Positions 51,035 to 60,334 are shown, counted from the stretch's first letter. The stretch is 64,000 nt of DNA from Hymenobacter negativus (GCF_017571495.1 NZ_JAGETZ010000002.1:62001-126000), one strand, 5' to 3'. The notes: a model not told the origin generated them from the letters alone. A program made the numbers and translations.

Positions 51035-53452
51035 ATGGAACCAACCATTTGCAAGCACCCGCTGAGTATTGGCACCTGTGCGGCCCTGCTGCTGAGCCTG
51101 GCCATAGCCGGACCGGCCGTGGCCCAGACCGCGCCGCTTGATTCGTTGGGTGGTATTACGGGCAAGCTGCTGCGCTACAACCGGCGCGGGCCCCAGGAAA
51201 AGCTGTTTCTGCACCTTGACCGGCCCTTGTACCTGAGCGGGGAAACGATGTGGTTCAAGGCTTATGCTGTAGATGCCACTTATTCCCGTCCGCTGACCCT
51301 TAGCAGCGTGGCTTATGTGGAAGTGCTGGATGCCAGCCAGCGCCCCGTACTGCAAGGCAAAGTGGCCTTGGCTAAGGCTACGGGACAGGGCTCGTTTGTG
51401 CTGCCGGCCTCTTTGCCAGCGGGCAACTATACCGTGCGCGCCTACACCAGTTGGATGAAAAACTTCAGCCCCGAGGCCTACTTCCACACTACGGTAACGG
51501 TGATTAACGCCGCGGCGGCTTCTGGAGCGAGCAGCAAAGACTCGGCCGCCGCGGATGCCCGGTTTTTCCCCGAAGGCGGTAACCTGGTGCGCGGCCTGCG
51601 CAGTCGGGTGGCATTCAAAATCACCGATAAGGCTGGGCATGGCGCGGCGGCTGAAGGCAAGGTTCTTAACCAAAGCGGGACGGTGGTAGCTACGTTTCGC
51701 ACCGCTCGGCTGGGTATGGGCAGCTTTGCCTTCACCCCAGCGGCGGGTCCGGATACGTACACGGCCATCGTCACGCTCGCCAACCATCAAACCGTCAGCC
51801 ATAAGCTACCCGCAGTTTTTGAGCAAGGCTATGTGCTGCGACTGGAAGACTCCGGACCTGAGCAACTGACCCTGACGGTAAATGCCACCGGCACCCAGCC
51901 CGCCACGGTGTACCTGCTGGGCCACTCCCGCCAGCAGGTAGCGCTGGCCACGCGCCTGCAGCTGGTGGAAGGCCAGGGCCAGCTGGTGGTGAGCAAACGG
52001 GCCCTGCTGGATGGCGTTTCGCACTTCACGCTGTTCAATGCCGAGCAGCAGCCGGTGTGCGAGCGGCTGTATTTCCGACCTGCGCCGCAAGCCCTTGCCA
52101 TTGTGGCCCGCGCCGACAAGCTGCAGTACACAACCCGCGAAAAAGTGACGGTGCAGGTGAGCACTACCAGCCCCCAAACACCGCTGGCGGCCCAACTATC
52201 GATGGCCGTGTACCGCCTCGATTCCCTCAGCCGGGTGGCCCCGGTGGGCATCGACCGCTACCTACACCTTACCTCCGAACTGCAGGGGGCCGTTGAAAAC
52301 CCCAATTATTATTTCACCGCAACCGGCCCGGAGGCCACCGAAGCTGCCGACAACCTGATGCTGACGCAGGGCTGGAGCCGCTTTCGGTGGGAAGAGGTGC
52401 TGGCGGCCCCCAAGCCGTTTGCGTACCTGCCCGAGCCGTATGGCCCGGTGCTCCAGGCGCAGCTGACGCGGGCCGGTACCCGCCAGCCGCGCACCAACGT
52501 CATTACATATCTCGCATCGCCCAGCCGCCTCACCCATCTCACCAATTCGACAGGTGATGCGCAAGGTGTGGTACGCTTCGAGTTGGGTCCGCTCGCCGGG
52601 CCCCGGGAAGTCATGCTGCAAACCGACCCGATGCAGGACAGCACAGTGCAGATAACGGTACTCGACCCGTTTTCAGCCCGGTATTCGACACCCTCGCCAA
52701 TGCCTTTTGGCTTGAATTCGCGCTTTCAGACGGACTACGCCAAGCGGCATTTTCAGGCCCAGGTGCAAACGGTATTCGCAGGCACGTCCCGCAGCCGGTA
52801 TGCGCTGGAGCCAGTAGATAGCATGGCTTTTTTTGGCAAGCCCGACGAAACGTATCTGCTCGACAAGTACACCCGCTTTAAGGTGCTGGAGGAAGTGTTG
52901 CGGGAATACGTGCCGGGCGTGGTGGTCCGCATTCGCAAAGACGGCTTCCATTTGTTGGTGGTGGACAAAATCAACAAAACCGTGCTCCAGGAAAACCCCA
53001 TGGTGCTGCTGGATGGCGTGCCGGTGTTCAACATCAATAAAATAATGGCCATGAACCCGCTGAAGATTCGCAAGCTGGACGTGGTCGACAGCCGCTACTT
53101 CCACGGCTCGGCCATCTACAACGGCATTGTGAGCTTCACCACCTATAAGGGCGACCTGGAAGACTTCCCGCTCGACCCGCGCGTGCTGGTGGAGCGCTAT
53201 GAGGGCGTGCAACGCCAGCGCGAGTTCTACGCGCCGCGCTACGACACGCCGCAGGCCCAGCAAAGCCGCCTGCCCGACCTACGCAACCTGCTCTACTGGA
53301 ACCCCAATATCAGCACCGGCCCCGACGCCAAAACCGTGGATTTTTACACCGGCGACCAGGCCGGGCGCTACCTCGTGGTGCTACAGGGGCTGGCGGCCAA
53401 TGGGCTCTCGGGCAGTCACAGCTTTGTGCTGGAAGTGAAACCGGCACTATAG
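51035..53452 (+). CDS. MG2-domain protein with C-terminal TonB-plug-like domain
   Basis: The product is 805 aa from the ATG at 51035; a TTG at 51002 is less likely. Signal peptide (1-32, ending AVAQTA), then an alpha-2-macroglobulin-like MG2 region (about 55-160, LFLHLDRPLYLSGETMWFKA) followed by more beta-sandwich domains. Near the C-terminus (about 640-740) is a plug-like segment (NPMVLLDGVPVFNINKIM, RKLDVVDSRYFHGSAIYNGI) with no barrel after it. It completes the trio of TonB receptor, DUF4249 and this protein, common in Bacteroidota. A role as exported scaffold or substrate handler is inference. Confidence 0.88.
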   Translation: MEPTICKHPLSIGTCAALLLSLAIAGPAVAQTAPLDSLGGITGKLLRYNRRGPQEKLFLHLDRPLYLSGETMWFKAYAVDATYSRPLTLSSVAYVEVLDASQRPVLQGKVALAKATGQGSFVLPASLPAGNYTVRAYTSWMKNFSPEAYFHTTVTVINAAAASGASSKDSAAADARFFPEGGNLVRGLRSRVAFKITDKAGHGAAAEGKVLNQSGTVVATFRTARLGMGSFAFTPAAGPDTYTAIVTLANHQTVSHKLPAVFEQGYVLRLEDSGPEQLTLTVNATGTQPATVYLLGHSRQQVALATRLQLVEGQGQLVVSKRALLDGVSHFTLFNAEQQPVCERLYFRPAPQALAIVARADKLQYTTREKVTVQVSTTSPQTPLAAQLSMAVYRLDSLSRVAPVGIDRYLHLTSELQGAVENPNYYFTATGPEATEAADNLMLTQGWSRFRWEEVLAAPKPFAYLPEPYGPVLQAQLTRAGTRQPRTNVITYLASPSRLTHLTNSTGDAQGVVRFELGPLAGPREVMLQTDPMQDSTVQITVLDPFSARYSTPSPMPFGLNSRFQTDYAKRHFQAQVQTVFAGTSRSRYALEPVDSMAFFGKPDETYLLDKYTRFKVLEEVLREYVPGVVVRIRKDGFHLLVVDKINKTVLQENPMVLLDGVPVFNINKIMAMNPLKIRKLDVVDSRYFHGSAIYNGIVSFTTYKGDLEDFPLDPRVLVERYEGVQRQREFYAPRYDTPQAQQSRLPDLRNLLYWNPNISTGPDAKTVDFYTGDQAGRYLVVLQGLAANGLSGSHSFVLEVKPAL

Positions 53453-53470
53453 CAGCACTGGCTCATACCG

Positions 53471-53511
53471 AAGGTCCTGATTGCGCTTTTCGACGCAATC
53501 AGGACCTTTTT
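53471..53511 (+). terminator. Strong intrinsic terminator after the MG2 gene
   Basis: A perfect 15-bp stem (AAGGTCCTGATTGCG, 53471-53485, with complement 53494-53508), an 8-base loop and a following T5 run (53507-53511). It lies 19 bases after the stop and 60 bases before polA. Confidence 0.9.
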
Positions 53512-53558
53512 GCATAATAAAGCTGCGCCGATATCAGCCATACGATTGGCCGGTTCCG

Positions 53559-53566
53559 TACCTTCG
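53559..53566 (+). promoter_or_regulatory. Candidate -7 element next to polA
   Basis: TACCTTCG is one mismatch from TAnnTTTG and ends four bases before the ATG at 53571. If real, the mRNA would be leaderless or nearly so, as for kynU. Confidence 0.35.
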
Positions 53567-53570
53567 TTCT

Positions 53571-56462
53571 ATGTCTGATACCGCCACCGCCGCCCCCAAA
53601 AAGCTCTTTCTGCTCGACGCTTTTGCCCTTATCTACCGCTCGCACTTCGCGTTCAGCAAAAACCCGCGCATCAACTCTAAGGGCATGAACACGGGCGCCG
53701 TGCTCGGCTTCACCAATACGCTGGTGGAGGTGCTGCAAAAGGAGAAGCCCACCCACATTGGCGTGTGCTTCGACGGTCCGAAAAAGACCTTCCGCCACGA
53801 ACAGTTTGCCGCCTACAAGGCCCAGCGCCAAGCCATGCCCGAGGACATTGGCATCGCCATTCCCTACATCAAGAAAATTATCCAGGGCTTCCACATCCCC
53901 ATCCTCATGCTGGATGGCTTTGAAGCCGATGACGTGATTGGCACGCTGGCTCAGAAGGCGGAAAAGGACGGCTTCGAGGTGTTTATGATGACGCCCGATA
54001 AGGACTACTGCCAGTTGGTAACGGACCACATCAAAATCTACCGCCCGGCCTTTATGGGCAACGCGGCCGAGATTCTGGACGTGGCCCACGTGCTGGCCCG
54101 CTTCGAGATTGAGCGCGTGGAGCAGGTGATTGACATCCTGGGCCTGCAGGGCGACGCGAGCGACAACATTCCCGGCATCCCTGGCATCGGCGAGAAGACG
54201 GCCAAGGCGCTGATTAAGCAGTACGGCACGGTCGAAAACCTGATTGCCAACTCGGACCAGCTCAAGGGCAAGCAGCAGGAAAACGTACGCAACTTTGCCG
54301 AGCAGGGCCTGATGAGCAAGGAACTGGCCACCATCCACGTCAACGTCCCGCTGGAGTTTGAACCGGAAAAGCTGGTGCTCGATGCCCCCGATGAAGCCAC
54401 CTTGCGCGAGCTGTTCGACGAGCTGGAATTCCGCCAGCTGGCCGCGCGCATCCTGAACGGTGGGGGCCCGCAGCGCACGCCGGCCAGCGTGGCCGCGCCC
54501 GGCAGCACACCCACGCGCCGGCCCAAACTGGTACCCGGCGGTCAGGCCTCGCTCTTTGGCAACCCCGGCGATGAGGCCGTGGCCATTGGCGCGGAAGAAG
54601 GCGAAACGGCGGGCTACGGCGCCCCCTCTGGCCCGCGCAAACGGCTGGAAGATGTGCCCTACCAGTACCACTTGATGGACACACCCGAGCTGCGCAAGTC
54701 GCTGCTTGGCTTCCTGTTGCAACAGGCTGAAGTCAGCTTCGACACCGAAACCACCGGGCTCGACACCATGACGGCGCGGCTGGTGGGCCTGAGTTTTTGC
54801 TGGCTGCCGGGCGAGGCCTATTACGTGCCCGTGCTGGCCGACGACCAAGCCGCTACCCAAGCCATTGTGGATGAGTTCTGTCCCTTCTTCGAGGCGGAGA
54901 ATATTTTGAAAATCGGCCAGAACATCAAGTACGACCTCACCATTCTGCGCCACTACAACGTGGAAATCAGCGGGCCGCTCTTCGATACCATGCTGGCCCA
55001 CTACCTCATCGAGCCCGACATGCGCCACAACATGGACGTGCTGGCCGAAACCTACCTGCACTATTCGCCGGTGTCCATTATAGAGCTTATCGGCCCCAAA
55101 GGCAAGAAGCAAATCACGATGGCGGACGTGCCGCCCGCCCGGGTGAAAGACTACGCCTGCGAAGACGCCGACGTGACCCTGCAGCTCAAGCACGTCTTCG
55201 AGCCCATGTTGAAGGACCTGGGCTTGCTGGGCCTGCTGAACGACGTGGAAAACCCGCTGGTGCCGGTGCTCAGCAGCATCGAGTACGAGGGCATTCGGAT
55301 TGATTCTGGGGCCATGAACGAGTATTCGGCTGAGCTGCAAGGGTACATTAAAGAACTGGAAACCCAGATTTTCCGCGAGGCTGGGCAGGAGTTCAACATC
55401 GGCTCGCCGAAGCAGCTAGGCGAGGTGCTGTTCGACAAGATGGACATCGGCAAGGGCAAAATCAAGAAGACCAAAACCGGCCAGTACGCCACCGGGGAGG
55501 AAATCCTGAGCCAGCTCGCGGCCGACAACCCCATTGCCGCCCTCATTCTGGAATACCGCCAACTCACCAAGCTGCGCAGTACTTATGTGGAAGCCCTGCC
55601 CCAACTGGTGAGCCCCGTCGACGGCCGCGTGCACACCAACTTCAATCAGGCAGTGGCCGCAACCGGGCGCCTCAGCAGCACCAACCCCAACCTCCAGAAC
55701 ATCCCCATCCGCACCGAAAAGGGCCGCGAAATCCGCAAAGCCTTCGTACCGCGCGACGAAAACCACGTGCTGCTGGCGGCCGACTATTCGCAGGTAGAGC
55801 TGCGCATCATGGCTGATTTCTCGGGTGATAAAACCATGATTGAAGCCTTTCGTCAGGGCCTCGACGTGCACGCCAGCACCGCCAGCAAGGTGTTCAAAGT
55901 GCCCATCGAAGACGTGGACAGCGAGATGCGCCGCAAGGCCAAAACGGTCAACTTCGGCATCATCTACGGCATTTCGGCCTTCGGGCTGGCCCAGCGCATC
56001 GGCATCGGCCGCAAGGAAGCCACCGACATCATCGAGACTTATTTCCAGGAATTCCCGTCGGTGAAGGCCTTCATGGACGGCAGCATCAACCGCGCCCGCG
56101 AGCTGGAATACGCCGAAACGCTGCTCAAGCGCCGCCGCTACCTGCGCGACATCAACTCCCGCAATGCCACGCTGCGCGGCTACACCGAGCGAAACGCCAT
56201 CAACGCTCCCATCCAGGGCACGGCCGCCGATATCATTAAGATGGCCATGATTAACATCTACCACTGGCTGCGCGAGGAGAAGCTTCAGACCCGCATGATT
56301 CTGCAGGTACACGACGAACTGGTGTTCGACGCCGTGCAGGAGGAAGTGACCTACATCACCCCCAAAATCAAGGAACTGATGACCACGGCGCTGCTGCTGC
56401 CCCACGGCGTGCCGCTGGAAGTGGAGGTGGGCACCGGGCGCAACTGGCTAGAGGCGCACTAG
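53571..56462 (+). CDS. polA: DNA polymerase I
   Basis: The product is 963 aa from the ATG at 53571; the open frame to 53481 runs back into the terminator and is not coding. Domains: 5'-3' flap nuclease (about 10-300, LDAFALIYRSHFAFSKNP, GFEADDVIGTLA, GDASDNIPGIPGIGEKTAKA); 3'-5' exonuclease (about 365-560, SFDTETTGLDT with DxE; AHYLIEPDMRHNM); polymerase (about 580-963) with motif A DYSQVELRIMADFSGD, motif B KTVNFGIIYG and motif C VHDELVF. The exonuclease Asp/Glu residues are present, so proofreading is probably active. It fills gaps in DNA repair and lagging-strand synthesis. A strong palindromic terminator follows. Confidence 0.98.
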   Translation: MSDTATAAPKKLFLLDAFALIYRSHFAFSKNPRINSKGMNTGAVLGFTNTLVEVLQKEKPTHIGVCFDGPKKTFRHEQFAAYKAQRQAMPEDIGIAIPYIKKIIQGFHIPILMLDGFEADDVIGTLAQKAEKDGFEVFMMTPDKDYCQLVTDHIKIYRPAFMGNAAEILDVAHVLARFEIERVEQVIDILGLQGDASDNIPGIPGIGEKTAKALIKQYGTVENLIANSDQLKGKQQENVRNFAEQGLMSKELATIHVNVPLEFEPEKLVLDAPDEATLRELFDELEFRQLAARILNGGGPQRTPASVAAPGSTPTRRPKLVPGGQASLFGNPGDEAVAIGAEEGETAGYGAPSGPRKRLEDVPYQYHLMDTPELRKSLLGFLLQQAEVSFDTETTGLDTMTARLVGLSFCWLPGEAYYVPVLADDQAATQAIVDEFCPFFEAENILKIGQNIKYDLTILRHYNVEISGPLFDTMLAHYLIEPDMRHNMDVLAETYLHYSPVSIIELIGPKGKKQITMADVPPARVKDYACEDADVTLQLKHVFEPMLKDLGLLGLLNDVENPLVPVLSSIEYEGIRIDSGAMNEYSAELQGYIKELETQIFREAGQEFNIGSPKQLGEVLFDKMDIGKGKIKKTKTGQYATGEEILSQLAADNPIAALILEYRQLTKLRSTYVEALPQLVSPVDGRVHTNFNQAVAATGRLSSTNPNLQNIPIRTEKGREIRKAFVPRDENHVLLAADYSQVELRIMADFSGDKTMIEAFRQGLDVHASTASKVFKVPIEDVDSEMRRKAKTVNFGIIYGISAFGLAQRIGIGRKEATDIIETYFQEFPSVKAFMDGSINRARELEYAETLLKRRRYLRDINSRNATLRGYTERNAINAPIQGTAADIIKMAMINIYHWLREEKLQTRMILQVHDELVFDAVQEEVTYITPKIKELMTTALLLPHGVPLEVEVGTGRNWLEAH

Positions 56463-56597
56463 GATAGTTCCTGGGTCAGTATGCATTCTCCGGTCGGACA
56501 GTGCCGCCATCAGACTACACCAGCCAAGCTTGTAAACCGGGGAAAGGCACCTGCTGCACGGCACGCTAAAACACTACGAGAAAGCCTCTGCGTAAGC

Positions 56598-56653
56598 CCG
56601 ACCCAATACAAAGGCCTGCATTCAACTGAATGCAGGCCTTTGTATTGGGTCGG
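56598..56653. terminator. Long palindromic terminator after polA
   Basis: Arms 56598-56624 and 56627-56653 are perfect 27-base inverted repeats with a 2-base spacer. The inner stem (AAAGGCCTGCATTCA and complement) ends in a TTTG run, so it can terminate in either direction. It lies 136 bases past the polA stop. In arm length and near-zero spacer it resembles the 5772-5825 palindrome, though the sequences differ. Confidence 0.8.
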
Positions 56654-56748
56654 CCGCCCATTAGCAATGGGCCCTAATCAATAGAGCACGCTGATAGTCA
56701 GGACACGAGCAATAATTCAATGTATCTCCTTATAAATCAAGGCATATA

Positions 56749-57192
56749 TCAAGCCCATGACAATTTCAACGTAGGACGGTGTATGGCAAGCTGGCTAACT
56801 CCGATTCCCTCTTGAGCTTCGTCGTCGGCCCACAATCCGGCGAACCCGGGGGAATCCTCTGGCGTGAAAGGCTGCCCTGACATGTAGCTTCTACACATTC
56901 GTAAGCAGTTGTATTTCTGAGAAGCCGCCGGTATTGATACTAGCTCAGACCCGCCTGCTTCTGTGTGCACAAGACGCTGGTATTTGACGCCCGGCAGCAG
57001 GACACAAGTCACTATACAAATGAGAGCGGTTTTTAGGTTGGCGTCCGTTGCCCGGTTCGACGGCGCAGCCGTCCGACCAGTGGTCGTTGAACGACGATGT
57101 TGAACGACGATGTTGAACGACGTTGCAGCGGCACAGGCAACGCGTCCATCAACCAGACGGCTCCACAGTTGGACCGGAACGGCCAATTCCAT
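56749..57192 (-). CDS. Doubtful hypothetical frame
   Basis: A 147-codon minus-strand frame. Its first third runs through the 13-base tandem repeat and looks non-coding. The later part has a hydrophobic, signal-like stretch (LKTALICIVTCVLLPGVKYQ) followed by polar sequence, so a shorter gene or gene remnant is possible. No family recognised. Confidence 0.2.
   Translation of the reverse strand: MELAVPVQLWSRLVDGRVACAAATSFNIVVQHRRSTTTGRTAAPSNRATDANLKTALICIVTCVLLPGVKYQRLVHTEAGGSELVSIPAASQKYNCLRMCRSYMSGQPFTPEDSPGFAGLWADDEAQEGIGVSQLAIHRPTLKLSWA
57086..57124. repeat. 13-base tandem repeat, three copies
   Basis: GTTGAACGACGAT occurs at 57086-57098 and 57099-57111, and once more with one change (GTTGAACGACGTT) at 57112-57124. 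Copies are head-to-tail without spacers. Confidence 0.85.
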
Positions 57193-57230
57193 CCATATAC
57201 CAACCTAAAACCGGGTCTAAGCAGGGCAGC

Positions 57231-58082
57231 TTATTTCAATATATCAAGCGCTACAATCAACCCATACCAAGTCTTGTTTTGGTAGACCCAGCTCTGTCGC
57301 TCGTCATACGAGCCCAGCACATGGTCCCATCCGATGGCTCCACCAATGTTGATGGTGTTAATCCCTAGCATCAGGTAAAACCCATTGGTGAACATGGCTG
57401 CTTTCCGCTCAAACGGGATTTTGGGACCTCTGGTATTGGTCTTTTTCAGGTCGGTAGCACCTAAGCCAATAAAATACCCTGGAGAGAGAGAGTAATGATT
57501 GGTCGTTTGCCCAAACAGGCCTTGAGTAGCACTATATACATTGTGAGTAAATTTCCACCCCGCTGCAATGCCCACGTTCACACTGGTTTCGGCTTGCTGG
57601 GGAAAGGAGTCGGCCAGCGCGGAGCTATTGAGTTTGGGCCGGATGCGAAGCGGAACAGAGAGTGCCTGTAGCACGGGCTTTGAATCGAAGTACTTCAATT
57701 TTGTATAGCTCGGTATTCCTGTAGCACTGACATCAAGGGTTGTTTCGGGAAAATAGATTTTGCCAAGGTTCTCTGCTTTGAATCCCTGAATAGAATAGGT
57801 TGGAATAGCGGTGGTGCTTCCGACGGATGGTGCTGCACCTTGAGGGGTTATGATTAAGCCATCGGCCTTCTCCGTGATAGATGCCTTAAACCCTGCAGCA
57901 GGCGAATAAGTGACCAAATTCTGACTCAACGTAGGAACCGTTCCTGCTGGCGGGGGCGGTGGTGCACCGGCTGGAAAGGTGACATTCAGACTGTATAGCC
58001 TATTGCTGCGGTATATGTACTTGGTGTTAACACAAGAAGACAGGAAGCAGCACAACGCGCCAAATATCAAGAAGTATTTCAT
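57231..58082 (-). CDS. Lipoprotein of unknown function
   Basis: The product is 283 aa. The signal peptide ends in the lipobox FLSSC. A proline-rich linker (GAPPPPPAGTVP) follows, then beta-rich sequence with features of an outer-membrane porin-like or carbohydrate-handling protein (PGYFIGLGATDLKKTN, YLMLGINTINIGGAIGWDHV, WYGLIVALDILK). The ending is aromatic, as in small outer-membrane barrels, which is unusual together with a lipobox. It lies 16 bases downstream of the 80-aa gene on the same strand and could be in one operon with it. Function unknown. Confidence 0.8.
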   Translation of the reverse strand: MKYFLIFGALCCFLSSCVNTKYIYRSNRLYSLNVTFPAGAPPPPPAGTVPTLSQNLVTYSPAAGFKASITEKADGLIITPQGAAPSVGSTTAIPTYSIQGFKAENLGKIYFPETTLDVSATGIPSYTKLKYFDSKPVLQALSVPLRIRPKLNSSALADSFPQQAETSVNVGIAAGWKFTHNVYSATQGLFGQTTNHYSLSPGYFIGLGATDLKKTNTRGPKIPFERKAAMFTNGFYLMLGINTINIGGAIGWDHVLGSYDERQSWVYQNKTWYGLIVALDILK

Positions 58083-58098
58083 AGTGAAATAGCTGAAA

Positions 58099-58341
58099 TC
58101 AAGCAGGCCGCATAAATTTTGTTAACGGGTGTTCTTCATCATCCCGGTCAAATGCCCCAAATGTCTTTTGGGTAGGGTCATAGCTGATATTGCTTTGGGC
58201 CAGCACGGCTGCTACAGCAGCAAGCTCATTCGATGAGAGAGGCCCCGTTGAGTAATCGGTGGCGTCATTTTCTAGCCGGAAAACGACCAATCCTGTGCCT
58301 TTGGGGGTATAGTACAGGTAGTAGTAGCTTATCTTTTTCAT
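58099..58341 (-). CDS. Small soluble hypothetical protein
   Basis: The product is 80 aa. It starts MKKISYYYLYYTPKGTGLVV and has an acidic C-terminus (FDRDDEEHPLTKFMRPA). No signal peptide or membrane helix. It is followed 16 bases later by the lipoprotein gene and preceded by a 114-aa membrane gene. Family not recognised. TAACTTTT about 20 bases upstream on the minus strand is one mismatch from the -7 element. Confidence 0.65.
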   Translation of the reverse strand: MKKISYYYLYYTPKGTGLVVFRLENDATDYSTGPLSSNELAAVAAVLAQSNISYDPTQKTFGAFDRDDEEHPLTKFMRPA

Positions 58342-58382
58342 GTTGGAGGAAGTTTAAAAGTTAAACGAAAAGCAACCGTTGC

Positions 58383-58727
58383 CTACCGCAGGGTTTCCCG
58401 CTGAGCTTGGGTTAGCAGGGCATCCATGTTGTCAACCCGGCTTTTCAAAGCAGCGGCGCGCTGGGTAGCCGCTTCGGTTTGGGCCTGGGCCTGCTGCTGG
58501 CCAGCCGTGGCCGCCTGCACACCCAGAAAAGCCCCAACCAGCGTGCCCACAATGCCGATAAACTGCCCCACCAGGGAAGTGATTTCGGCAGCCGTCCACA
58601 CAGTAGTGCTGGCATGAGCGAGGTAAGCCGTGAGGATGCCGGAAATCAGCAGTCCTATCAGGGCTATAATGAGTGCGTACCGGCTGCGGCTTTCGGCAAT
58701 CGGCACAGGAGTAGGAAGAGGTTCCAT
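58383..58727 (-). CDS. Small membrane protein with C-terminal coiled coil
   Basis: The product is 114 aa: a short N-terminus, two hydrophobic helices (about 18-38 and 48-72; the second is Gly-rich: FIGIVGTLVGAFLGVQAA) and a Gln/Ala-rich helical tail (AGQQQAQAQTEAATQRAAAL) likely to coil. Similar small proteins are widespread and unnamed. It lies 41 bases upstream of the 80-aa gene and 69 bases downstream of the haloperoxidase-like gene, all on minus. Confidence 0.75.
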   Translation of the reverse strand: MEPLPTPVPIAESRSRYALIIALIGLLISGILTAYLAHASTTVWTAAEITSLVGQFIGIVGTLVGAFLGVQAATAGQQQAQAQTEAATQRAAALKSRVDNMDALLTQAQRETLR

Positions 58728-58796
58728 GATGCAGAGAAAGAAAATGTTGAGCGGATTGACCAGGCAGGCGAATGATGCCCCAACTCGGGCATCGGG

Positions 58797-60194
58797 TTAC
58801 CCCTGGCGCGGCACGTCGGCAAATACCTTGGCGGTATCTTCCCCTACTTTCGTCCCAATCTCATAGCCCCCGTTCGCATCAAACTGGTAATGCACGCCCA
58901 GGTACACGCGGCTCCGGCCGTTCTCGAGCGCCGCCTGGGTGAAGGAGCTGAAATGACGGGTACGGCGGATGCCATTTTCGTCGCGGAAGGCGTGCGGGTC
59001 TTCAGTTGTGGCCGTGAAGGAGATGTCATCGCGGCCATAAAACGCCTGCATCACTACGGCCCACGCCGCCCCGAATGTGGAATGCCCCGAGACGTAGGCC
59101 GGAAAATTCGGGGAAAAGCGGGTGCCACTCACCGTTGCCGAGAGGGGCTGCCAGGTTGGGTCGGCAGCTGTGCTGGGGTTACCATCGGTGTCGGCCAACT
59201 GAATAGCCGTTTCGGGCCGCCACAGGCGCAGGGGGCTTTGAGCCGAAGGATTAAAATACTTGGCCTGCCAGGCCACGATGGATGCATTGACCATTGCCGT
59301 GCCCACCATGGCAAAAAGCCGGGCCGTGTTGAGGAGGTTTTGAGGAGTGCCCTGTTGCTTGGCCACGTCCTGCGCAATGGTGTAGAGCTGGCCCGGCGGC
59401 TTGGACGTACCGTTCAGGTCATTGGCCCAGAAAAAGGCGATTTCTGTTTGCTCAGGTGTGCGTGCGGCGGCATGGGCTTCGCCAAGCAGCTTTACTTCGG
59501 CCACCTGCTCCGCGTACAGGGGAGAAGCCAGCAGGGCCGGATAGGAAAGCAGGTTATTGGGTATTGTTGTGGGCAGGTAGTCGGTGGCCGGTTGCGAGGC
59601 CAGCAAAAACAGCGGCACCGTGCCCCATTGAGGCGTCAGCGCCGGGCCGGAGCCGGTTTCGCGCCACTCGCCGGGGGTCGGGTCAAGCGGTGGGTCGACG
59701 TCCATGCTCAGCCCGGTATCGGCCGGGTAGGCTTTGAGCACCCCCTCGGCAATGGCCTTGCCGTATGCTTCCGAGGCGGCGGTATCAATCGTGGTAACCG
59801 CACCAGTATTTACGGCTAAACCCAGCGTGTGCGGGTCGGCCGCCGGGTGCACCTGGAACGGGTCGAAGGGATTGAGGACACCACCCTGCATTTGCTTGGT
59901 CGTTGTCACATAGTCCTCAACTGCCGTCGTCAGGGCATAGCAGGCGGCGTAAGCCGCACTGGTAGCCGGGTCGGGCATGCCGGCAGTGGGCAGCGACAGC
60001 AGGTTGTCGTCAATCAATGCTGGGTAATGCGCTGCCGGCGTTAGTCGGTTTACTGCTTCGTACATGGCCAGATGCATCAGGCCGCCAATGCGAGCCAATG
60101 GGCCGGGGGCCCCGCCGATGCGCCGCACGACATCAAGGTAAATGTTATTCCAGGCGAGAACGACGCTGCCGGGTGATGAGGAAGAAGTAATCAT
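58797..60194 (-). CDS. Vanadium-dependent haloperoxidase-like (PAP2 superfamily) protein
   Basis: The product is 465 aa from the ATG at 60194; the longer frame to 60269 adds an unrelated hydrophobic stretch. PAP2/vanadate-binding features are visible in order: SPLRLWRPETAI, the SGHSTFGAAW motif and SRVYLGVHYQFD (SR...G.H). An N-terminal helical domain (VVLAWNNIYLDVVRRIGG, GGLMHLAMYEAVNRL) is typical of this bacterial family. No signal peptide is obvious after the chosen start. Haloperoxidase or phosphatase activity is open. It heads the minus-strand group running to 57231, with TCCCTTTG, one mismatch from the -7 element, about 60 bases upstream. Confidence 0.88.
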   Translation of the reverse strand: MITSSSSPGSVVLAWNNIYLDVVRRIGGAPGPLARIGGLMHLAMYEAVNRLTPAAHYPALIDDNLLSLPTAGMPDPATSAAYAACYALTTAVEDYVTTTKQMQGGVLNPFDPFQVHPAADPHTLGLAVNTGAVTTIDTAASEAYGKAIAEGVLKAYPADTGLSMDVDPPLDPTPGEWRETGSGPALTPQWGTVPLFLLASQPATDYLPTTIPNNLLSYPALLASPLYAEQVAEVKLLGEAHAAARTPEQTEIAFFWANDLNGTSKPPGQLYTIAQDVAKQQGTPQNLLNTARLFAMVGTAMVNASIVAWQAKYFNPSAQSPLRLWRPETAIQLADTDGNPSTAADPTWQPLSATVSGTRFSPNFPAYVSGHSTFGAAWAVVMQAFYGRDDISFTATTEDPHAFRDENGIRRTRHFSSFTQAALENGRSRVYLGVHYQFDANGGYEIGTKVGEDTAKVFADVPRQG

Positions 60195-60334
60195 TACGCG
60201 CAGAAAAAAGGTGAGAAAAAAGGTGTTAAAGCGGTTTGATGCCCGAAATAGACAATGCAAAGGGAGCATCTGTCAGCCGTCTTTTCTAGCGTGAAATCCC
60301 TTGACTTTTACAATCAGGTGGTATCCCTGATATA

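Larger units (their letters stand above)
56463..57230. other. 768-base region with little or no coding content
   Basis: Between polA and the lipoprotein gene at 57231 lie a long terminator palindrome (56598-56653), a small inverted repeat GCCCATT/AATGGGC (56656-56672), a doubtful minus frame (56749-57192) and a 13-base tandem repeat (57086-57124). No RNA gene or intact mobile element is recognised. The stretch may be decayed. Confidence 0.4.

Noticed and set aside
53499..55340. 613-codon open frame on the minus strand
   Set aside because: It is antisense to polA, whose domains and catalytic motifs are complete. No independent protein features.
55416..56405. 329-codon open frame on the minus strand
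   Set aside because: Also antisense to polA; composition reflects the reverse of polymerase codons.
57086..57124. CRISPR array
   Set aside because: Only three 13-base head-to-tail units without spacers and no cas genes nearby.
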